From CAZKZZ01 sp964557375 (GTDB lineage Bacteria; Spirochaetota; Spirochaetia; SPDA01; CAZJBZ01): a DNA stretch of 20,811 nt. A program made the position numbers and the translations under genes. Positions 15,513-20,811 of the stretch are shown here, piece by piece. The notes under the pieces are model-generated. The model made no database searches. It was not told the origin of the DNA and worked only from the letters and a program-made list of their open reading frames with translations. Location: the NCBI GenBank assembly GCA_964557375.1, contig CAZKZZ010000052.1:1-20811 (forward strand), read 5' to 3'. How positions within the stretch are numbered: the stretch's first letter is position 1; each line of letters starts with the position of its first letter.

Positions 15513-16583
15513 CTATCTCTCGTTATCTGGATGCGGCACCCTAATCGTAAAAGCTGTGCCTGTGTCTGTATCTATCGTGAGCTCGGCTTTTAACTGTTCG
15601 ATCAAGCTGCGGATGAGAAGCATACCTAACGTTCTGGATTTTCCCAAATCAATATCATGGGGTAATCCTATGCCGTCATCAGCAAGAGTCAGCTGCATTG
15701 TATCGTTATCGACTTTTGATTCGACCCGGATTGTTCCCCGGGGCTGATCGGGAAAGGCGTATTTTAAAGAGTTCGTCATAATTTCGGTTACAATGAGTCC
15801 TAGAGGAATTGCAGTTTCCATTGTGGTGTTATAGGTATCTAAATCCAGTATCAGATCGATCGATCTTGCTTCATAATCATCTAATTTGAGGACAGTCCGG
15901 GTTATCTCTTCTAAATACTCGCTCAACTCGATCTCAGTAAACTTGTTCGTATTGTACAGTCGTGAGTGGACTTGAGAGATTGCTTCGATTTTTTTCATAA
16001 GCTCGGAGAGGACGTTGGTGGTTTCGCTCTGATTGGCAAACTCTTTCTGCAGATTTATCATGCTCGAGATAAGGGCAAGATTGTTTTTAATTCGGTGGTG
16101 TATTTCGCGAATCATCAATTCCCGTTCCTCGAGGGCCCGGTCGAGCTGCTGTTCGATCTCCTTACGTATTGTGATGTCGCGAAACAGCATGAGTGCGGCC
16201 GGTTTGTTTTGATAAGTTATTGGGGTGGCGATTATCTCATAATGGTTTAATTCCCCGGTTTTCATGAAGGCCCGGAAGTGGAACTGAATGTGACGAGTCG
16301 AAGGCACTGATTCCTGCTGAAAATCAATGATCCGGTAGTATTCATCTTTGACCGTTTGGTTATCATGAGGATGGACTATATCTAAAAGCTGAGGTGAAGA
16401 GAAGCCGAGCAGTTCATTTTCTGAATAACCCGTTAATCTACTCAACTCCCGATTGACGTAAACAAACGTTCCTTCCCGGAGAATTGCGATCCCGTCTCCG
16501 GATTTTTCTGTAATCAGTTGATACAATTGTTCTTTTTGTTCTGCTGTAGTTAGAGTTGGCTGTTCTGTTGATGCTGTTTTCAC
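15513..16583 (-). CDS. PAS-domain sensor histidine kinase (HisKA_2 type)
   Basis: A soluble histidine kinase of about 356 residues. A PAS domain spans roughly 20-145 (SGDGIAILREGTFVYVNRELSRLTGYSENELLG, then a C-terminal MLFRDITIRKEIE). The dimerisation box is REIHHRIKNNLALISSM, which is the HisKA_2 family; the phospho-histidine is one of the two adjacent His at about 162-163. The catalytic domain has the N box TEIMTNSLKYAFPD, G1 LADDGIGLP and a following GMLLIRSLIEQL. No transmembrane segment is present. The open frame reaches ATG 16598, but that leads straight into GGGAGGG, which lies 6 bases before GTG 16583. That purine run is the ribosome binding site, so the GTG is the better start. It has its own promoter and no response regulator next to it. 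The signal sensed is unknown. Confidence 0.85.
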   Translation of the reverse strand: MKTASTEQPTLTTAEQKEQLYQLITEKSGDGIAILREGTFVYVNRELSRLTGYSENELLGFSSPQLLDIVHPHDNQTVKDEYYRIIDFQQESVPSTRHIQFHFRAFMKTGELNHYEIIATPITYQNKPAALMLFRDITIRKEIEQQLDRALEERELMIREIHHRIKNNLALISSMINLQKEFANQSETTNVLSELMKKIEAISQVHSRLYNTNKFTEIELSEYLEEITRTVLKLDDYEARSIDLILDLDTYNTTMETAIPLGLIVTEIMTNSLKYAFPDQPRGTIRVESKVDNDTMQLTLADDGIGLPHDIDLGKSRTLGMLLIRSLIEQLKAELTIDTDTGTAFTIRVPHPDNER

Positions 16584-16683
16584 TGTAATCCCTCCCATTA
16601 GAGAATCCGGCTGTGTCGGCGTGAACGTAACTGTTTTAAATCAAAATACTCTATTTTTTTAATTTAATGCTAAATCACCAATT

Positions 16684-16712
16684 AATATAATACAGCATCA
16701 ATTGTTTGTCAA
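16684..16712 (-). promoter_or_regulatory. Promoter of PAS histidine kinase gene
   Basis: In minus sense TTGACA (16707-16712) and TATATT (16684-16689) are separated by 17 bases, a near-consensus sigma-70 type promoter. It predicts a leader of about 90 bases before GTG 16583. GTGCA and TGCAC form a 5-bp inverted repeat just upstream (16717-16735). The rest of the 16599-16799 gap shows no gene. Confidence 0.7.
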
Positions 16713-16797
16713 TGGCTGTGCATCAGAAATTTGCACCAGACATTACATTTTGATATTCTCTTCAAAGGGGGGATCGATGATACCGAGCCCTTTTGTC

Positions 16798-16823
16798 ACT
16801 TACTGGTGCGGACCGTGGGGATA
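16798..16823. repeat. Solo relative of the 23-bp inverted-repeat arm
   Basis: Bases 16798-16823 match the right arm of the 221-394 element with its next three bases (361-386) at 22 of 26 positions when reversed. They overlap the last codons and the TAA stop of the 7TM kinase. No second arm was found within a few hundred bases, so this is a solo copy, a relic, or a common recognition site. Confidence 0.4.
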
Positions 16824-18653
16824 TTCACCGTCGGCAACGGGGAGAAAAACCCGGAAGCAGGAGCCTTCACCTTTTTTACTCTCCACCTCGATATGGCCTC
16901 TGTTTTGTTTCACGATGCCGTACACGGTGGAAAGTCCTAATCCGGTTCCTTTCCCTTCTCCTTTTGTCGTAAAAAACGGTTCGAAAATGTTCTTGGCAGT
17001 AAATTCGTCTATACCGTTTCCGGTATCAATGACTTCCATAAGTGAATAGGTACCGGGAAGAATGTCACCTCTGCTCGCGCAAAAGAACTCATTGAGATAG
17101 GTGCGGCCCGTCTTTATGAGCAGCTTCCCCCCCTCCGGCATTGCATCTTTGGCATTGATAGCAAGATTGAGTATTACCTGTTCTATCTGACTCCGATTGG
17201 CCTGGATTGTTCCCGAAAAACCGTTATGCTGCATCTCAAAGTCTATATCGTTTCCGATGATCCGCTCGAGCATTTTCCGCATATCAATCAATACCGTATC
17301 GATTGATAGATATTGTTTTTCGACGACCCTCTTTTTGCTGAAAGTTAAAAGTTGTCTGGTCAGTTCCGTACCTCTATCTGTTGCTATTTTTATCTCTTCG
17401 AGATTTTCGAGAATGTGCTCCTCCGCATCCGGTAATTCAGCTCTAAGCAGATCAGTGTAACCGCCTATAGTCGTCAGAATATTATTGAAGTCATGCGCAA
17501 TACCGCTTGCAAGTCTTCCCAGCGCTTCCATTTTCTGAGACTGGAAGAGCAGATGTTCGGTGTGATGAAGGGCGAGTTCGGTTTTTTTCCGCTCGGTAAT
17601 ATCGAACAACAGGTAAAGGTGCCCTGTTACTCCCCCCTTTCTGTTTACGATGGGGGTCTTGTGCAGGTCGAAATAGAAAGTATCGGTTTCTCCTTGATAA
17701 CTCAGTTCACCGGTAATAACGCCGGTCTTTCTGTTTTTGTTTGTTGTGCCTTTGAGATTGTTGAGGATGATGCGCACAGGCTCCCCGGTAACCAGGGCGC
17801 TTCCTAAAAGAAAGGTCTTTTCGATGTAGGGGTTGATTGCCACGATCCGTTCTTTTTTGTCGACGATGATGATTCCCGCCCCCATGTGGTCGAGGGCCGC
17901 TTCTTTTGCAGCAGGCATTACGTCGAGGAGACTGTAGCGGAAGATCGCCCACCACAACGCAATTCCGCTTATAGCAAACGAAATGGGGGTTGTATCCAAA
18001 GGAGAAATGGCGAAGAGCCTGAAGGTGAAAATGATATTCCCCACCCATGGAAACACGGCCGCAATGAGAAAGGCAATCACCTGGCTGCGGTAGAGACTGT
18101 TTGTGGTTACCGCGAACCGAATAAAAAGAATGGTCCCGATAATGAAGGTAGTATAGGTGTAGGCAACGTGAATCCAGAACCAGAATCCGTAAGAATTGTC
18201 CAGCAGCAGGAGGCCCCACATCCGGTAGGTATTGATCTCCGTCCAGAGAAAGTGGTGGAGAGGATTGGTCCAGGCGAAAAGGACAGTGACGGCCGGAATA
18301 ATGGAGAGCAGAGCAATGTACTTCGGTTTGAGAAGAGTGCGCAAACCGCAGTAATGGGCTGCCAGGAGAAACCAGAAGAGGGTAATCGTAGCAATGCCGA
18401 AATACTGCAGTTTTAGAGCCAGTGTTTTCAAATTAAGATCGAGCGGTGTTATCTCGAAGTAATAGAAGATGGAGACCAGCGCGCCGGAAAACATGAGTAG
18501 GCTGAATAGCACACTTCCGGATACGGACCGGCGGCGCAGTGAGAATACACCCAAAGATATCATGACCATCCCGCCTAAAAGAGAGAGAAGAGCAAACGGA
18601 TGTAAGTATGTCGGTAGGTCCGCGATATGGTTCCTCCCGCAAGAATGGTACAC
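16800..18653 (-). CDS. 7TM-PAS membrane sensor histidine kinase
   Basis: A membrane histidine kinase of about 617 residues from this start. An N-terminal 7TM sensor domain (first helix FALLSLLGGMVMISLGVFSL, last near FAISGIALWWAIFRYSLLDV) is followed by a PAS domain (AALDHMGAGIIIVDKKERIVAINPYIE to LYLLFDITERKKTE). The HisKA box GIAHDFNNILTTIGGY carries the phospho-His. The catalytic domain shows N box LNLAINAKDAM, G1 IDTGNGI, F box FEPFFTTK and G2 GTGLGLSTVYGIV. It has no receiver domain and no adjacent response regulator. The start is uncertain. ATG 18728 and GTG 18653 have no Shine-Dalgarno, whereas GGGAGG (18633-18638) lies 6 bases before an in-frame ATC at 18626, which would give a protein starting just before helix 1. 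The last eight or so codons resemble the inverted-repeat arm at 361-386. Confidence 0.82.
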   Translation of the reverse strand: MYHSCGRNHIADLPTYLHPFALLSLLGGMVMISLGVFSLRRRSVSGSVLFSLLMFSGALVSIFYYFEITPLDLNLKTLALKLQYFGIATITLFWFLLAAHYCGLRTLLKPKYIALLSIIPAVTVLFAWTNPLHHFLWTEINTYRMWGLLLLDNSYGFWFWIHVAYTYTTFIIGTILFIRFAVTTNSLYRSQVIAFLIAAVFPWVGNIIFTFRLFAISPLDTTPISFAISGIALWWAIFRYSLLDVMPAAKEAALDHMGAGIIIVDKKERIVAINPYIEKTFLLGSALVTGEPVRIILNNLKGTTNKNRKTGVITGELSYQGETDTFYFDLHKTPIVNRKGGVTGHLYLLFDITERKKTELALHHTEHLLFQSQKMEALGRLASGIAHDFNNILTTIGGYTDLLRAELPDAEEHILENLEEIKIATDRGTELTRQLLTFSKKRVVEKQYLSIDTVLIDMRKMLERIIGNDIDFEMQHNGFSGTIQANRSQIEQVILNLAINAKDAMPEGGKLLIKTGRTYLNEFFCASRGDILPGTYSLMEVIDTGNGIDEFTAKNIFEPFFTTKGEGKGTGLGLSTVYGIVKQNRGHIEVESKKGEGSCFRVFLPVADGEYPHGPHQ

Positions 18654-18726
18654 AGGGAAAATGGGAAAATCAATAGGGTTCGGCGAACCGTTTGACGAAC
18701 CGGTATGGATGCGTAGAATAGTACAC

Positions 18727-20592
18727 ATGAGGAAAGAAGATAAGAAGACCGGTTCAACGGGGGAGTTTCGAAACGGCTTGTATGTGCTCCATTTAAGGGG
18801 AAATCCCTACGAGCGGGGGGAGGCGCACGGCAGGCTCCTCGGCAATGAAATCCGGGATTCACATGTGAGCCCCTATTTCGGCAGGTTCCTCATGGACCTA
18901 TATATGAGTTCTGATTTTGCTGACCGTGTGCCGGCTCCGCTTCGGAAATGGTTTGGTGAAATAATCGAGTGGTGGTATTACTCTCCTTTAGAACGGCTCG
19001 TAATGAAAGAAACCAGAGAGGAACTGTACGGAATTGCCGATGCGGCCGGATTGGAGAGGAAAGAGACGATCCGGGCGGTCTTAGCGCCGGATATCATGTC
19101 ACATTTAGCAGCGGGATTCTTGAAAAGCGGTAAAGAGGCTTTGGGGAATTACTATCTCGGAGGATGCAGCGGCGCGTACGCCCGGGGGACGGCGCTCTCA
19201 CCGCGGGGAAAATCTCTTTTCGCTCGTAATATGGATTTTCCGGGAGTGTTTGTGTGGAAGTACCCTGTTGTTCTGTTCAATCACCCTACTGAAGAAGTCC
19301 CGGTCTTCACCCGGGGAGCAGGAAGCCGGGAGGGGGGAGATCTTAAAGAGGAAGGCCGGCGAAACGAGGGCCGGGAAGAGGGCGGAGCGTTCCGGTGGGA
19401 GAAGCGGAGAAAGGCGCCTTATGTGTACATTTCAACGGCAGGCTTCCCCGGGCACGGCCTTACCGGTATGAATGCGAATGGGGTTGCAATGTCCGCTTTT
19501 GTCTGTCTCTCTCGAAATTATTCGAGAAAACGGATGACTTTCCTCGACTTCAACCACTACCTCTTTACCCGCACCGACAGCCTTTCGGGTATCCGGCAGC
19601 TGCTCGAAACAGAACAGTACTCCTGTGCATCCCCCCACACCGTACTGTTTGCGGACAAGGAAGACGCGTTCTCGGTAGAAGTCGATTCGAAACGGGCCGC
19701 GGTCGTACCCATAACTGAAGGGTTTGATTACCATGTCCAGACCAATCACTTTGTGAATCCTTTGATGAAGCAGGAAGAACTCGAGTTCCCTCTCGAGCGG
19801 GAGTACACAATCGGACGGTACCGCTTAATTCGGGATATTTTAGAGTACAATTACGGTCACATTGATGTGCAGAAAATGGTGGACACTCTCTCGTGTAATC
19901 TCGACCGGGGTACGAAGGGTCCTCGCCTTTTAGGCGATTTTCCGGCACAGTTTTTTACCCTCACCAGCGTAGTCTTTGAGCCGGAAAGCGGCAGGTTCTG
20001 GGTAGCGGACGGCCGTCCTCCGGCGGTCTGTTACAACCGTTATGGGGGCTTTAATCTGTTTGATGAGATCGAGCAGAGCAGAAACAATCGGCGGATACCG
20101 TCGTTTAAAAAATCTTCCCGTCCCGTACTGCAGGGGACGGAGCAGCGAGCAGTGACCGGGGAGGAACGGGACGCACTGTATCATCTCAGCCTATCTCAGG
20201 AATTGCTCAATAACGGCCGGGTCCCCCGCGCCATACGGCAGCTCGAAGAGGCGTATGAACACTACAGCGACCCCAGTTTTGAGTACATTCGCGGAATTGT
20301 GCTTTTAATAGCAGGGCGGTACCAAGAGGGGTGTGATGTGCTGTACGGGCTGAAGCAGAATCATATCTTCTCTCCGGTAAAGGACACCGCCTTAGGACTG
20401 TGGCTCGGCAGGGCCTATGATTTGGTTGGCAAACGTGAAAAGGCCCTGACCGTCTACCGTGAAGTCCTCAAAAGCAGTATCCTCGTCAAACATCTCCGCG
20501 AGGCGGTAGAACGGTGCTTGCACCACCCGTTTACCCCGGCGGGACTTCCTAAAACATTCGATTATTACCTTATGGGACCCCTCGAGTTCTAA
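18727..20592 (+). CDS. C45-type Ntn-hydrolase with C-terminal TPR-like region
   Basis: A 621-residue protein of the acyltransferase/C45 peptidase family, N-terminal-nucleophile hydrolases made as precursors that cut themselves before a cysteine. The family opening LHLRGNPYERGEAHGRLLG is at about 20-38. GGCSGAYARGTALSPRGKS carries the likely nucleophile Cys147, followed by FARNMDFPG and the GHGLTGMNANGVAMSAF Ntn segment. Members hydrolyse or form amide bonds (isopenicillin N acyltransferase, bile-salt or acyl-homoserine lactone type hydrolases), but the substrate here is unknown. A charged Glu/Arg/Gly insertion at about 201-230 is odd. Residues from about 475 look like TPR repeats (LYHLSLSQELLNNGRVPRAIRQLEEAYEHY, then IAGRYQEGCDVLYGL). 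No signal peptide is seen. The start is uncertain: ATG 18661 and ATG 18709 are also in frame, and none has a good Shine-Dalgarno. Confidence 0.78.
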   Translation: MRKEDKKTGSTGEFRNGLYVLHLRGNPYERGEAHGRLLGNEIRDSHVSPYFGRFLMDLYMSSDFADRVPAPLRKWFGEIIEWWYYSPLERLVMKETREELYGIADAAGLERKETIRAVLAPDIMSHLAAGFLKSGKEALGNYYLGGCSGAYARGTALSPRGKSLFARNMDFPGVFVWKYPVVLFNHPTEEVPVFTRGAGSREGGDLKEEGRRNEGREEGGAFRWEKRRKAPYVYISTAGFPGHGLTGMNANGVAMSAFVCLSRNYSRKRMTFLDFNHYLFTRTDSLSGIRQLLETEQYSCASPHTVLFADKEDAFSVEVDSKRAAVVPITEGFDYHVQTNHFVNPLMKQEELEFPLEREYTIGRYRLIRDILEYNYGHIDVQKMVDTLSCNLDRGTKGPRLLGDFPAQFFTLTSVVFEPESGRFWVADGRPPAVCYNRYGGFNLFDEIEQSRNNRRIPSFKKSSRPVLQGTEQRAVTGEERDALYHLSLSQELLNNGRVPRAIRQLEEAYEHYSDPSFEYIRGIVLLIAGRYQEGCDVLYGLKQNHIFSPVKDTALGLWLGRAYDLVGKREKALTVYREVLKSSILVKHLREAVERCLHHPFTPAGLPKTFDYYLMGPLEF

Positions 20593-20663
20593 GATTTTCG
20601 CCCTTTCTGTCCCTTACCATACCGTTCCCTGTGTACTGCTAAATGTTCGTAATCGCTATACAT
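20589..20663 (-). CDS. Candidate 24-residue basic protein
   Basis: A short reading frame begins MYSDYEHLAVHRERYG and ends KGQKGRKS. It is 24 residues, basic at the C-terminus, with no signal peptide or membrane segment. AGGAG lies 7 bases before the ATG, and a TTGACA-17-TATATT promoter lies about 50 bases upstream with a palindrome between them. The full set of expression signals argues that something is made here. Its stop codon overlaps that of the convergent Ntn-hydrolase gene by 2 bases. I do not recognise the product. It could be a true small protein, a leader peptide or the remains of a longer gene. Confidence 0.45.
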   Translation of the reverse strand: MYSDYEHLAVHRERYGKGQKGRKS

Positions 20664-20689
20664 TGTCGCTCTCCTCATAAAAATTGTTA

Positions 20690-20744
20690 ATTAGCCAATC
20701 AGCTAATATACAAATAATATAAATCATCAAAACAATATTGTCAA
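20690..20744 (-). promoter_or_regulatory. Promoter and palindrome of the small-protein gene
   Basis: In minus sense TTGACA (20739-20744) and TATATT (20716-20721) are 17 bases apart. ATTAGC-N6-GCTAAT (20690-20707) is a perfect 6-bp inverted repeat just after the predicted transcription start, in an operator-like position of the sort used by MarR-type repressors. ACAATATTGT (20732-20741) is a second palindrome over the -35. The rest of 20745-20811 is AT-rich and shows no gene. Confidence 0.6.
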
Positions 20745-20811
20745 GAAATTCTTTCGATTTTCCGGATTATTTTAATTTTTTTTAGTTGAGGCTATTTCAA
20801 AATTAAGACTA

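Noticed and set aside
17886..18416. Plus-strand frame opposite the 7TM kinase
   Set aside because: It is a highly charged shadow of the transmembrane region. The kinase on the other strand has all expected motifs.
18469..18726. N-terminal extension of the Ntn-hydrolase to the first in-frame ATG
   Set aside because: It would overlap the 7TM kinase coding region, is rich in Arg and Pro in a shadow-like way, and precedes the family's normal opening motif by about 100 residues.

Overview
The window reads as a stretch of chromosome from a free-living, sugar-using bacterium, probably a spirochaete of the Spirochaeta/Sediminispirochaeta/Sphaerochaeta kind. The taxonomic guess rests mainly on the sugar-binding protein, whose signal peptide ends in FGAGKQEE, a style common in that group, and on the general gene content. 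It is an inference. No rRNA, tRNA, CRISPR array or transposase gene was seen.

Layout. 1-224: tail of a DMT/EamA-type permease running in from the left. 221-394: a compact 151-bp element with 23-bp inverted ends and 10-bp flanking direct repeats, resembling a MITE. 385-3049 (minus strand): an operon of a GntR/UTRA regulator, a HAD phosphatase and a D-2-hydroxyacid dehydrogenase. 3253-14103 (plus strand): a large sugar/polyol locus with an AraM/G1PDH-like dehydrogenase, a second GntR/UTRA regulator, a UROD-superfamily protein, an FGGY kinase, a binding protein and two permeases of a CUT1 ABC importer, a second UROD-superfamily protein and a second FGGY kinase. 14100-16583 (minus): a second AraM/G1PDH-like dehydrogenase and a PAS/HisKA_2 sensor kinase. 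16800-18653 (minus): a membrane 7TM-PAS histidine kinase. 18727-20592 (plus): an Ntn-hydrolase of the C45/acyltransferase type with a C-terminal TPR-like region. 20589-20663 (minus): a candidate 24-residue protein gene with a good promoter and ribosome binding site.

How the genes may work together. Within about 12 kb there are two GntR regulators, two UROD-family proteins, two FGGY kinases and two G1PDH-like dehydrogenases, arranged around one ABC importer that lacks its own ATPase. The likely logic is import of a sugar or polyol, phosphorylation by an FGGY kinase and oxidation of a polyol phosphate by the G1PDH-like enzymes, with the UROD-like proteins doing an unassigned step. I do not recognise this combination as a described pathway, and it is the best candidate for an undescribed system here. 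The UROD proteins are not HemE: they lack its conserved N-terminal arginine motif and sit in a catabolic context, and the two copies differ at the HxC position used for zinc in the MtaA/MtbA methyltransferases. The substrate cannot be read from the sequence.
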